Assembly (NCBI GenBank): GCA_900143615.1
Contig: FREU01000008.1
Location: forward strand, 1-50,030
Direction of reading: 5' to 3'
Length of the DNA stretch: 50,030 bases
Source: Rhodobacteraceae bacterium Alg231-30
GTDB taxonomy: Bacteria; Pseudomonadota; Alphaproteobacteria; Rhodobacterales; Rhodobacteraceae
The position numbers were made by a program, and so were the translations under genes. Shown in pieces: positions 1 through 7,664 of the stretch. The notes under the pieces are model-generated. The model searched no databases and was not told where the DNA came from. It saw nothing but the letters and a program-made list of their open reading frames with translations. The number at the start of each line of letters is the position of its first letter. Within the stretch, counting starts at the first letter, position 1.

Positions 1-274
1 CAGAGAGCCTGGATGCGGGCCCCCGTGCCGGGGTGGCGCCCCATCTGGTGCGCACGGCACAAAGCGGCAGGCATTGACCACGTCTGGCAGCCGGGGATGG
101 CGGCCCCACAGCAGGCTGAGGCGGTACTGGCGCTTTGGGGCGTGGTGCCGGGGCGCGGCGATCTGGAAGACAACACCCGCCTCGCACAGGCCGCCATGGC
201 GCTGGGGCGGGCCTGTGGCGCGGCGCGCGTGCTGCATTGCTCCTCCGCTGCGGTCTATGGCGCGGGCCCCCAAC
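1..274. repeat. Terminal direct repeat, left copy (circle closure)
   Basis: These 274 bases are repeated without a visible difference at 49757-50030. An exact repeat at the two ends of a sequence, lying inside one open reading frame that continues correctly across the join, is what an untrimmed circular assembly gives. The inferred circle is 49,756 bp. It is not a biological repeat such as an IS or an att site: it has no inverted ends and both copies are the same part of one gene. Confidence 0.93.
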
Positions 275-762
275 ACTGTGAAGAGAGCCCCTGCCAGCCG
301 CTGAATGCCTATGGCGTGGCCAAACTGGCGATGGAAGCGGCCATCGCCCAAGAAGCAAGTCCTGAGGCCTGTGCGCTACGGCTGGCCAATGTTGTGGGGG
401 CCGACAGTCTGTTTGCGGCGCTTGCCAGTGAGGCACCGATGGTTCTCGACCAATTTCCAGACGGGCAGGGACCGCGCCGCAGCTATGCGCCGCCCTCGAC
501 AATCTGGCGGGCGGTGGCAGCGCTGCTTGCGAGCACAGACATGCCCAATGTGATCAATGTTGCCGCCCCCGGTGCCGTCGATATGGCCGATCTGGCGCAG
601 GCGGCCGGACGGGTGTTTCAATGGCAGCCCGCCCCGGAGGGCGCCTTGGCCCAAGCCGTGCTAAACACCACCCGTCTGCAAGAGCTGACCGCAGATCACA
701 GCAAGGCAGACCCAAAAGCGTTGATTGACGAGTGGCGGGTTTTAACGGAGGCAGGCGCATGA
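1..762 (+). CDS. NAD-dependent epimerase/reductase-like protein, 3' part (gene crosses the circle junction)
   Basis: This is the larger part of a gene that starts at ATG 49673 and runs through the join (49756/1) to the TGA at 760-762, giving about 281 residues. The N-terminus before the join has a Rossmann motif VLGANGKLGQLL. This part shows SSAAVYG and YGVAK, the Ser and Tyr-x-x-x-Lys of extended short-chain dehydrogenases that act on nucleotide sugars (RmlD or WcaG-like). The product probably oxidises, reduces or epimerises an activated sugar in the cytoplasm, but the substrate cannot be read from the sequence. It follows ugd and a parS palindrome, and its stop overlaps the start of the sugar transferase gene (ATGA), so the two are translationally coupled. 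An ATG at 13 is internal and not the real start. Confidence 0.8.
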   Translation, partial: QRAWMRAPVPGWRPIWCARHKAAGIDHVWQPGMAAPQQAEAVLALWGVVPGRGDLEDNTRLAQAAMALGRACGAARVLHCSSAAVYGAGPQHCEESPCQPLNAYGVAKLAMEAAIAQEASPEACALRLANVVGADSLFAALASEAPMVLDQFPDGQGPRRSYAPPSTIWRAVAALLASTDMPNVINVAAPGAVDMADLAQAAGRVFQWQPAPEGALAQAVLNTTRLQELTADHSKADPKALIDEWRVLTEAGA

Positions 763-1397
763 GGGGCAAAACCACCTTGGGGCGACGGCTCATGGATCTG
801 TTCTGGGCCGTGCTGATTTTGACCCTGCTCTGGCCGGTGATGGCGGGGATTGCCCTAGTGATCCTGATCCGCGACGGGCGGCCGGTGTTTTTCCTCTCCG
901 AGCGCATGCAAACCCCCAGCCACGGGTTTCAGCTGTGGAAATTTCGCACCATGAGTAATGTTGCCACCGACAGCGGCGTGTCCGGCGGCGATAAGGCCCA
1001 TCGCATCACCAAAACCGGCGCAAAACTGCGCCGCTACCGGCTGGATGAATTGCCACAGTTGATCAATATCCTGAAAGGCGACATCGGCTTTGTTGGCCCG
1101 CGCCCGCCGCTGCGCCGCTATGTGGAGCGGTTTCCCAACCTCTATGCCGAGGTGCTCAAGGACCGCCCCGGTGTGACCGGATTGGCCACATTGGTCTATC
1201 ATCACACCGAAGAACAGATCCTGAAGAGCTGTGCCACGCCTAAGGACACCGAAGCCGCTTATGAGCGGCGCTGCGTGCCGCGCAAGGCTAGATTGGATCT
1301 GATGTATGCGGCGCGGCGCACGTTGTGTTCAGACTTTTGGCTCAGTGTCGCCACGGTGTTTCGCCGCCTGCCGCCGGTCTATCGCAAAGGCAAATAA
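759..1397 (+). CDS. Bacterial sugar transferase (membrane phosphoglycosyl transferase, WcaJ/PglC-like)
   Basis: This 212-residue protein belongs to the family that moves a sugar phosphate from a nucleotide sugar onto undecaprenyl phosphate, the first membrane step of glycan assembly. A hydrophobic stretch at about residues 12-36 is the re-entrant membrane helix. It is followed by family signatures LWKFRTM, the catalytic-type Asp-Glu in YRLDELPQLINIL, and GDIGFVGPRPP. The length fits the small monotopic form without the N-terminal membrane domain of WbaP. I chose ATG 759, which overlaps the upstream stop by four bases and has GGAG about 9 bases before it, over the GTG at 732. It is the last gene of the rhamnose/polysaccharide run, and a parS palindrome follows its stop. 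Confidence 0.9.
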   Translation: MRGKTTLGRRLMDLFWAVLILTLLWPVMAGIALVILIRDGRPVFFLSERMQTPSHGFQLWKFRTMSNVATDSGVSGGDKAHRITKTGAKLRRYRLDELPQLINILKGDIGFVGPRPPLRRYVERFPNLYAEVLKDRPGVTGLATLVYHHTEEQILKSCATPKDTEAAYERRCVPRKARLDLMYAARRTLCSDFWLSVATVFRRLPPVYRKGK

Positions 1398-1400
1398 GGG

Positions 1401-1418
1401 TGTTTCGCGCGCGAAACA
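1401..1418. other. parS-like palindrome (partition site 1)
   Basis: An 18-bp perfect palindrome with core GTTTCGCGCGCGAAAC lies in the short space between the sugar transferase and the 3' end of parB. The same core occurs at 43622-43637, 45576-45589 (14 bp) and 49600-49621 (22 bp) and nowhere else that I could find. Its form (14-22 bp, GC core, beside parAB) matches parS centromere sites bound by ParB. Binding is inferred. Confidence 0.75.
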
Positions 1419-1440
1419 TGTCCGATTGCTTTTTCAAAGC

Positions 1441-1473
1441 AAAAGGCCGGATCAGTCTCTGATCCGGCCAAAA
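1441..1473 (-). terminator. Rho-independent terminator of parAB
   Basis: An 11-bp GC-rich stem (1445-1455 with 1459-1469) with a 3-base loop lies about 35 bases past the parB stop. Read on the minus strand it is followed by TTTT. It would end the parA-parB transcript before the parS palindrome. Confidence 0.75.
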
Positions 1474-1504
1474 TCCGAAGGGTTTTGAAGAGCTCGGAAA
1501 GCTC

Positions 1505-2482
1505 TTAGCCGATTTCGGTTTTTAGCCATGCCACCAGCCGTGCCTGCAACGCTTCGGTCATGGCCGGGCCCTTAAGAGTGACCGCATTACGCGCCGGCTT
1601 AAGGCTGAGCCCCGGCGCGATCTCTTGAGGCGGTTTTGGCTGGGTTAGGGTCTGTTTCTTGGGATTTATCACCGCCGCAATCAGCGCCTGTTCCGCTTCG
1701 GCGGTCTCAGGGGCGCCCTGATCCAGCGAGACCTTCAAACGCGCAGCCAGCCCCCTATCTTCTTCAAGTGCCTTGGCCAATTGCAGCCCCAGCCGCTCAC
1801 CAATCGATTGCGGAAAACGCAGGGCACCATCAAGGGCAGATACGATGCTGACAAAAGAGCCTATCTTGGAGCGTTTCGCACGCGAGGCGGAGGCAAAAAG
1901 CGCGCGCAATGCCTCGGTTTGGCTGGAATAGACTCTGTTTTCGACCGTGCGCGCCACGATGCGGGCGCGTTCATAAAAGCTAAGACCCACGCGGATTTCA
2001 TTTTCTTCGACCATCGCCAGATAGGCCTCGGCGGATTGATCGGGTTGACGCACAAGCGCCAGAACCTCGCCAAAACGCGCATCGCCAGTCTCCGTTTGAA
2101 GTCGGGCCAGCGCCGTGCACCGCCGCCAGCCTGAAATCAGCCCGTAGCGTTCATCGCCCAAGGGCGCCACCTCGATTGGGGTTTGTTGACCGCGCGCGCG
2201 CAGACTCTCAACCAGAGCCGCCATTTCCTCGTCATCCACCGGCAGCCGGTCGCGCACAAGATAGCCCTGCTCAATCTGCGTGAGCGGCAGAGAGATCACC
2301 AAACGCCCCTCTGTGCGGGCTTTGGTCAGGCTCTGGCTGACCTCTTCAAGGGCGGCTCGGGCCGAGGCTTCGCCGGCAACATCAGCAATGGGGGCCGCGC
2401 GTGGTGCTGGCACGGCGACCGGTGTGGGGTCTTCGGAGAGAAACACCGGATTGGCGGGGCTAAGACGTTTGCGTTTGGCCAT
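1505..2482 (-). CDS. parB: ParB-type plasmid partition protein
   Basis: This 325-residue protein is the centromere-binding half of the partition system. After a basic, Pro/Ala-rich N-terminus (1-60) comes a ParB/Sulfiredoxin-type domain with ISGWRRCTALARL at about 116-128, equivalent to the GxRR nucleotide-binding box. A helix-turn-helix region follows (SFYERARIVART and downstream). The start ATG at 2482 has GGAGAGAG just before it, and parA ends 12 bases upstream, so both are read as one operon. Its likely targets are the four TTTCGCGCGCGAAA palindromes, two of them in flanking intergenic DNA and two inside rhamnose genes. Family assignment is firm; the DNA target is inferred. Confidence 0.92.
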   Translation of the reverse strand: MAKRKRLSPANPVFLSEDPTPVAVPAPRAAPIADVAGEASARAALEEVSQSLTKARTEGRLVISLPLTQIEQGYLVRDRLPVDDEEMAALVESLRARGQQTPIEVAPLGDERYGLISGWRRCTALARLQTETGDARFGEVLALVRQPDQSAEAYLAMVEENEIRVGLSFYERARIVARTVENRVYSSQTEALRALFASASRAKRSKIGSFVSIVSALDGALRFPQSIGERLGLQLAKALEEDRGLAARLKVSLDQGAPETAEAEQALIAAVINPKKQTLTQPKPPQEIAPGLSLKPARNAVTLKGPAMTEALQARLVAWLKTEIG

Positions 2483-2494
2483 GAACTCTCTCCT

Positions 2495-3904
2495 TTACTG
2501 CGCCGCTTCGGCGGCCTGCGCCAGCTCATCACGCCGCCAGCTGCCGATTAAAAGCTGTTTGAAAGCGGCATAGGTGGCATCGAATGTTTCACGCCCCCGC
2601 ACGTATGTTTCACGGTTGAAATCACGATAGTCGGCCTCATAAATGCCCTGCACCTGTTCCCCCGCCTGCCCGATCAGCGCTGTGAAATCCTGACGGTGGG
2701 GGGAGAGTGTTGGCCCCAGATAGGCTTGCATCAATGCGGCCAGTTCGGCCTGTTGGCTGCCGTCAAAGCGGGTGACTACGGCGCGCACCGCATCCCATTC
2801 AAAGTTCAACTCTTCACGGCCCAAGGCGCGCGCAGCCATATTCTCGGCCTCCTCGATCGAGCCAAAGGTGGAATGCAGCATGTCAAAGAAACGGCCCGTA
2901 CTGTCAAACTCAAGGAAAGAGGCCCCCAGAGGCACCAAGAGGATATCAGAGGCGGCCAGCCCGTTGATGGTGAGATAGCCAAGCGCAGGGGGGGTATCCA
3001 GAAAGATCATATCGTAGTCGCTGAGTAGCCCGTCGGCTTCAAGACTTTCGGTGAGCGCATCCCAAAGCTTCCAGCCCCGCGCGGCCATGCGCCAGACCGG
3101 GATTTGGAACTCGGCCCAATAAAGATTGAGCTGTGCGCCGATGAGATCAATATTGGGCCAATGGGTTTTCTGCACCAGATCCTGAGCCTTGACCTTAAGC
3201 GCTTCGGAGAGGGTGTCATCAAGCGGGGTCGGGGCCTCACCGCGGTCAAGACGGCGCTGGTTCTCACCTCGCAAATGGGTGGCGTAGTGACGTGCCATCA
3301 GCGGGAAAACAGTTTGCCATTCATCTTCTACCTTGCCGCCAAAAATTGAGGTCATCGAGCCCTGACTGTCCAGATCGATGACCAGAACCTTGTAGCCATC
3401 CAACGCGGCAGACATGGCCAGATGAGCAGCCGTAGAGGTTTTGCCTACGCCGCCTTTGAAGTTGGCCACAGCAACCATTTTTGCCGGAAGACCTTCGGGG
3501 CGGTAGGGCAGGTATTCTTTTGCTTTGGATCCCTCATGGCCAAAATGCGCGCGCAGACGCAGTACCTCATCCAAGGTAAACCACTTGGCGCCGCCGATGG
3601 TTTCAGAGCGGCCTTGCGGCAGATCTGGGTTTTGTTTGAGCACCCGGCGGAAATGGCCGGTGGCCACGGGGATGAGATATTTGGTGATCTCCCAAGTGGA
3701 AAACAGGCGCAGCTGACGAGAGCCATCGGCTTCAAGTCCACGGGATGACAAATCTCCACGTCCCGCTTCACAGGCTTTGGCGATCTGGCCAAACTTTGCC
3801 GTGGTGCTCGGAGCACCCAACTGGGATAACGCTAGATCCGGATCGATGTTGAAATAGGGCGGAAGCTCTCCGCGGGGGTCGGCTTTGCGACTGTCGGGCT
3901 TCAT
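2495..3904 (-). CDS. parA: ParA-type partition ATPase
   Basis: This 469-residue Walker-type ATPase drives plasmid segregation together with ParB. The first 140 residues form an N-terminal DNA-binding extension (region WEITKYLIPVATGHFRR resembles a helix-turn-helix and WFTLDEVLRLRAHF a MerR-like element), as in the longer ParA/RepA class that also represses its own promoter. The deviant Walker A motif KGGVGKTS is at 150-157, VIDLDSQGS follows as the A' motif, and MIFLDTPPALG is the Walker B region. The ATG at 3904 has GAGG about 9-12 bases upstream. The gene faces away from repA across the origin region, the typical arrangement of RepA-type roseobacter plasmids. Confidence 0.95.
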   Translation of the reverse strand: MKPDSRKADPRGELPPYFNIDPDLALSQLGAPSTTAKFGQIAKACEAGRGDLSSRGLEADGSRQLRLFSTWEITKYLIPVATGHFRRVLKQNPDLPQGRSETIGGAKWFTLDEVLRLRAHFGHEGSKAKEYLPYRPEGLPAKMVAVANFKGGVGKTSTAAHLAMSAALDGYKVLVIDLDSQGSMTSIFGGKVEDEWQTVFPLMARHYATHLRGENQRRLDRGEAPTPLDDTLSEALKVKAQDLVQKTHWPNIDLIGAQLNLYWAEFQIPVWRMAARGWKLWDALTESLEADGLLSDYDMIFLDTPPALGYLTINGLAASDILLVPLGASFLEFDSTGRFFDMLHSTFGSIEEAENMAARALGREELNFEWDAVRAVVTRFDGSQQAELAALMQAYLGPTLSPHRQDFTALIGQAGEQVQGIYEADYRDFNRETYVRGRETFDATYAAFKQLLIGSWRRDELAQAAEAAQ

Positions 3905-4351
3905 CTGCTCAATCCTCGATGTGCGCTTTTTTTAGGAGAGTAGCACAAAACCACGCACATGAAAGAAAAAGGTGAACACAGATGAGATTTTCTAAGCAAA
4001 TCAATGCTGTTCTTCGTCATCTGCGGTATTTTTTGAGACTTGTTGCGAGCTGACGAATTTTTTTTGTAGTTAGTTTGTGTTATTTATTACGTTACGGAGC
4101 AGCAGCTGTTGTTAAAAGCTCTTTTTTTTAAGCCCAAATTGTAGATGAAATTTTTAGGAGCGACTCTGAAACCCCGATCAGGTGACTCTGATCCCACGCT
4201 AAAGCGACTCTGAACCGCCGATAAGGTGAAACGCGAATCTGGACGTGAGGTGTCTGGACTTCTAGGGTGGGTGTCATCGAAACCCCGAAGCTAAAAAGGG
4301 GGCGGTGGATGCGCTAAAACCAAATGAGCAGGGCGCAGGAAAGACAGGCAA
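3905..4351. other. Plasmid replication origin region (oriV) between parA and repA
   Basis: This 447-bp space between divergent parA and repA contains no gene. From about 4020 to 4160 it is strikingly AT-rich with long T runs, unlike the rest of the plasmid, and would melt easily. Directly beside it lie the 22-bp iterons at 4160-4225. An AT-rich stretch next to iterons and upstream of the initiator gene is the usual form of an iteron-controlled origin. The parA and repA promoters must also lie here; I could not assign convincing -35/-10 pairs. Confidence 0.75.
4160..4225 (+). repeat. Three 22-bp iterons (RepA-binding candidates)
   Basis: The core GCGACTCTGA begins at 4160 and 4204, and GTGACTCTGA at 4182, so the three copies are spaced exactly 22 bp (two helical turns). 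The next 22-bp step (4226) keeps only GTGA. A degenerate GCGAATCTGG stands at 4233. Regular 22-bp steps put all copies on one face of the helix, as in Rep-binding iterons. That RepA binds them is inference. Confidence 0.72.
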
Positions 4352-5368
4352 ATGACCATGACCGGGACAGGTGGGGGAGGGGCGTTAGGGCCCGCATCAA
4401 CAGGCAATTTTTTTGTCTGTGATATTTTTGATGCCAGCCCCAAGGATGATCTGGGCACGATGGAGCATCCGATCTTTTCGCTTTCGACACGTCCTGATCG
4501 TCGCATTCTGAGCTATGAGCACAATGCCACCACCGTGCAGGTTACACCCAGTGTGCGCGGGCGGGCCACCATTCACGACAAAGATATTCTGATCTATTGC
4601 ATTAGCCAGCTGATGGCGGCGCTGAATGCTGGGCGTGTCATCAGCAGGACGTTACAGATCAAGGCGCATGATCTGATGGTGGCCACCGGACGTGATACTT
4701 CAGGCGATGGCTATGCGCGGTTGCGGGAAGCCTTTGAGCGTTTGGCCGGCACGCGCATCACCACCAATATGACCACCGGCGGGGTTGAGGTAACCTCTGG
4801 GTTTGGTCTGATCGAAAGTTGGGAGATTGTGCGCAAATCCCGTGGGGGGCGCATGGTGTCGGTGATGGTCACGCTGAGTGAATGGTTGTTTCGCGCAGTG
4901 GAAGCCAAGGCGGTGCTGACACTCAGCCGCGAATATTTTGGCCTGCGCAAACCGCTTGAGCGGAGAATTTATGAGCTGGCACGCAAACATTGCGGGCGCC
5001 AACCGGAATGGCAGATAGGTTTGGCAACGCTGCATAAGAAGGCAGGCTCAAGTGCGCCGCTTCGGGTGTTCCGTGCTGCGGTGCGAAAGACCATCGCTCG
5101 CGGTGGATTACCCGATTACGAGATGCACGAAGACCCCGGCGATCTTATCGTCTTTCAGCGTGCTGGTGTGGTGCTGGCACCCCAAGAGCGGCCTCACTTG
5201 AAGCCGGAAACGCTGGCGCAGGCGCGCCAGATCGCACCGGGGGCGGATGTCTATGCGCTGGAAGCGCAGTGGCAGAGCTGGTGGGCAGAGACCGGTCGTC
5301 CGGTCTTGCGCAATGCCGACCACGCCTTTTTGGGCTGGCTCGCGAGCCAGCAGGTCACACCAGACTGA
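4352..5368 (+). CDS. repA: Replication initiator protein RepA (RPA family)
   Basis: This 338-residue protein is the plasmid replicase of the RPA family found on roseobacter RepA-type plasmids. Recognisable parts are MEHPIFSLSTRPDRRI near residue 30, ISQLMAALNAGR, the winged-helix region GDGYARLREAFERLAGTRI, and PLERRIYELARKHCGRQPEW. It would bind the iterons upstream of its gene and open the AT-rich stretch. The ATG at 4352 has AGGA about 12 bases upstream; a second in-frame ATG lies at 4358. The 3' end overlaps by 14 bases the 3' end of the convergent DUF2793 gene. Placing it in the RepA-I subtype comes from the gene context (rhamnose operon) and not from a tree. Confidence 0.93.
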   Translation: MTMTGTGGGGALGPASTGNFFVCDIFDASPKDDLGTMEHPIFSLSTRPDRRILSYEHNATTVQVTPSVRGRATIHDKDILIYCISQLMAALNAGRVISRTLQIKAHDLMVATGRDTSGDGYARLREAFERLAGTRITTNMTTGGVEVTSGFGLIESWEIVRKSRGGRMVSVMVTLSEWLFRAVEAKAVLTLSREYFGLRKPLERRIYELARKHCGRQPEWQIGLATLHKKAGSSAPLRVFRAAVRKTIARGGLPDYEMHEDPGDLIVFQRAGVVLAPQERPHLKPETLAQARQIAPGADVYALEAQWQSWWAETGRPVLRNADHAFLGWLASQQVTPD

Positions 5369-6437
5369 TGACCAGAGTTCCGCCGACGATGTCGGTGGCG
5401 CCTGCTGTGAAGTCCGAAACCGTGATCAGCGAATGGGTGTTCAAAGATCGAATCCGCGCGTAAGCCTGTCCGCTTGTGGCGTACCAGTGATACGGCCCGG
5501 CTGTGCCAACCGGCCCCCCCAGTTCCACCGATGAGAAGCTGTGCGCGCCGTTGACAAAGGGCAGGGATACCGCGATCTCGTCGCCTGCAACCAGCCCGGT
5601 TGTGTCAAGATTGCTCATGAAGTTGAAGAACAGCGAGACCTGATCCCCAATGCGGATATAGGGAATTTTTTTGGGCGCAAGTGATACGCTGTTGCCGCTC
5701 ATATCAAGCAGGGCAGGAGAGTAGGTTCCGCTTTCATAAGCTGCGAGCCGGTTTTCTGGTGCATGCCCGCCAAGTGACAGCCCTCCGGTGATGGTGAGTT
5801 CCTGGGTCAAAACCTGTGCGGTGGCAGCGTTGATGGAGAGCCCGGTCTGCCATGTGGTCCCGTCCGGGCTGACCTTGATTGAGAAGTTGTCATTTCCAAC
5901 CACCCCCATTTCCGCACGGCCCGACCATCCGTTTTGAAACAGCAGACTGGCCGTCTCTGCCTCTGTGGCTTTGTTGATCTTGAGGTGATGTCCTGCACCC
6001 TCATGACTCAGAAGCGTTGCCTCGGAGGCCACCGCCAGACGGTTGGTCTCATTTGCGGTGGTTGCGATGCCAATGTGCTCCAGATTGTTGAGCTGTGGGC
6101 GGGGGGGCTCCCAAGCCTCGCCGGTCCAAATCCGTAAGGAGTTGTCTTCATGTCCGAAGGCCCGCCAGCCGGGGCGAGGCGTGACAAACCCCCATGCGCC
6201 ATTTTGAAAGACGGCCAGAGTATTGTCCTGTCCGCTCCACACGCCTGTCGGGGCGGTGCCCAGAGCAAAAACAAGACCTTCCTCAGGCAGGGCAGGAGGC
6301 TGGGTCTGCGCGAAACCTTCGACACAGAGTTGAACGATCGCATCAAGCCGCTGCAGGGCTTCGTTGTGGGTGACATGTTTCTGGGCTTGGGACGGTTGAA
6401 TGTAGGGCAGGGCGAGCAGGGGCGAGTGATCAGGCAT
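5355..6437 (-). CDS. DUF2793 protein (phage-tail/GTA-associated type)
   Basis: This 360-residue protein begins with the DUF2793 hallmark LPYIQPSQAQKHVTHNEALQRLDAIVQ, usually found in tail-fibre-like proteins of phages and gene transfer agents of Rhodobacterales. Two short aromatic modules follow, of the kind VWSGQDNTLAVFQNGAWGFV and LRIWTGEAWEPP. The C-terminal half (about 120-360) is rich in beta-type sequence and could be a receptor-binding or glycan-binding domain. No other phage gene is present, so it stands alone beside the replicase. Its stop lies inside the end of repA. Function on a plasmid is unknown; a surface or glycan-binding role is speculation. Confidence 0.85.
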   Translation of the reverse strand: MPDHSPLLALPYIQPSQAQKHVTHNEALQRLDAIVQLCVEGFAQTQPPALPEEGLVFALGTAPTGVWSGQDNTLAVFQNGAWGFVTPRPGWRAFGHEDNSLRIWTGEAWEPPRPQLNNLEHIGIATTANETNRLAVASEATLLSHEGAGHHLKINKATEAETASLLFQNGWSGRAEMGVVGNDNFSIKVSPDGTTWQTGLSINAATAQVLTQELTITGGLSLGGHAPENRLAAYESGTYSPALLDMSGNSVSLAPKKIPYIRIGDQVSLFFNFMSNLDTTGLVAGDEIAVSLPFVNGAHSFSSVELGGPVGTAGPYHWYATSGQAYARIRSLNTHSLITVSDFTAGATDIVGGTLVISLV

Positions 6438-6555
6438 ATCAAGAGAGTCCGCTATGACGAAAATGTCGCGCCATCACACGGGAGGATTGATAACATTTCC
6501 TGAAACCTGCGACCGCAGCAAAGCGTGCCTGTAGGGGCCCGCGCCGCTGCGCGCT

Positions 6556-7131
6556 TCAGTGGATGTCTGCGCTAAAAACAATTTCAATCCGGTGATTTTG
6601 GGCTCGGCCCTCCGGAGTGCGGTTGGAGGCAACCGGTTCGCTTTCACCACGGCCGTGGACCTGAAGGAAAAAGTCCCGGATCCCGGCTGCGCGGAAAATA
6701 TCTGCGACGGCCGAGGCCTGTTGTCGCGACCGCGTCTGATTACGGCTCGCATCGCCCTGATCATCGGTATGACCGGTAATCCCGATCGTGCCGCCGGGCC
6801 CAGAGATCAGCCTCGCGGCGATCGTTTCCAGATCACGCCGGGCTGCGGGACGCAGTGTGAGGCCATCCTCGGCAAACAGGGCGCCTGCGAATGCGGTGAC
6901 CGATAGGACCCCAAGTGAGGATTTTATCTGGAACGTATCGCTGTCCAGTGCGCTTTGTAGATCTTCGCCCACTTGAATCAGGTTTGCTTGTCCCATCGTG
7001 TCTGCCTGCTGTTGTATGTCGATCGTGCTCGCCTCTTCACCACCAGCCTCTATCATGCAGGCACTCGGGAGAGCGGTCAGAGCTAAGAGTACAAAGGCTG
7101 CCAGGGGCGCTGACAGTTCGGGTCTGATCAT
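6556..7131 (-). CDS. OmpA-family C-terminal domain protein, probable exported protein or lipoprotein
   Basis: From ATG 7131 this is a 191-residue protein. Residues 1-25 form a signal peptide (hydrophobic AAFVLLALTALPSA then Cys25), possibly a lipobox although Pro at -3 is unusual. The C-terminal half is an OmpA peptidoglycan-binding domain: a strand-helix with LRPAARRDLETIAARL, then ITGHTDDQGDASRNQTRSRQQA, and the final NRTPEGRAQNHRIEIVF with the conserved Arg. The middle part (25-90) is unrecognised. It would anchor something to the cell wall in the periplasm. A TTG at 7161 is also possible, but the ATG gives the cleaner signal peptide and has GGGG upstream. Confidence 0.88.
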   Translation of the reverse strand: MIRPELSAPLAAFVLLALTALPSACMIEAGGEEASTIDIQQQADTMGQANLIQVGEDLQSALDSDTFQIKSSLGVLSVTAFAGALFAEDGLTLRPAARRDLETIAARLISGPGGTIGITGHTDDQGDASRNQTRSRQQASAVADIFRAAGIRDFFLQVHGRGESEPVASNRTPEGRAQNHRIEIVFSADIH

Positions 7132-7664
7132 GGTGGCCCCGGATACTGGAATACTGAACAAGAGACGCCATCATAGCTGTGCTGCGGATAGCTGTCGACC
7201 ATCTCAAGGGCGCGGCAGAGCGCCGCTCTGGGTTAATTGACCTAACGTCAGGTTTTCATGACTTGGTGCGGCGCCAGACCTAAAATATCCTACACGCAGC
7301 GTTCAAGAGTGTGCTATTATAGATTTATTAAACTTATTTAGTTGGTGGGATGAGTGGCGAAGAGGTATCGCAAGTGTTTGGAAGCGTAAAGAATTATGCC
7401 TAGGCAGACTGAATTTCGACCTGCCGGACAACGCTAAAAAACACGAGGGTTTCATTTGAAGTTTTGCGCGCCCTCCGTCCTATCCCGATGAAATTCTGAA
7501 GGAACTGCCCGGTTTTTTTGGGCCGAAACTGCCAATTTTATTCTGCGGTTGCGACCTGCCAAATGGGCGAAGCTTCAAGTTTGAACAAGGAACCGCGACA
7601 CGAGTCTCGTTGCGGTTTTGGTTATTTTAATGAGTGCCATGGTGTGGCGCAGAGGGAGAGTATC
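7132..7664. other. 533-bp intergenic region upstream of the serralysin-like RTX gene
   Basis: No convincing gene lies here. It separates the divergent OmpA-like gene and the RTX protease gene, so both promoters must be inside. The stretch around 7310-7345 is AT-rich (TATTAT at 7315) and is the best place for a promoter, but I see no matching -35 box. Near its right end is a terminator-like hairpin at 7591-7617, listed separately. Confidence 0.5.
7591..7617 (+). terminator. Terminator-like hairpin in the leader of the RTX protease gene
   Basis: AACCGC (7591-7596) pairs with GCGGTT (7612-7617). The stem extends by a G-U and an A-U pair and three more pairs past a two-base bulge. It is followed by TTTTGGTTATTTTAA. 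It lies about 50 bases before the ATG at 7665, so it could be an attenuator or stop upstream read-through. The stem is imperfect. Confidence 0.4.

Noticed and set aside
1..274. Terminal repeat as a transposon or phage end
   Set aside because: It is an internal part of one open reading frame in both copies, in the same orientation, and joins seamlessly; assembly overlap of a circle explains it fully.
1873..1888. Possible fifth parS site (GTTTCGCACGCGAG) in parB
   Set aside because: It differs from the palindrome at several positions and loses symmetry; the four listed copies have at least 14 perfect bases.
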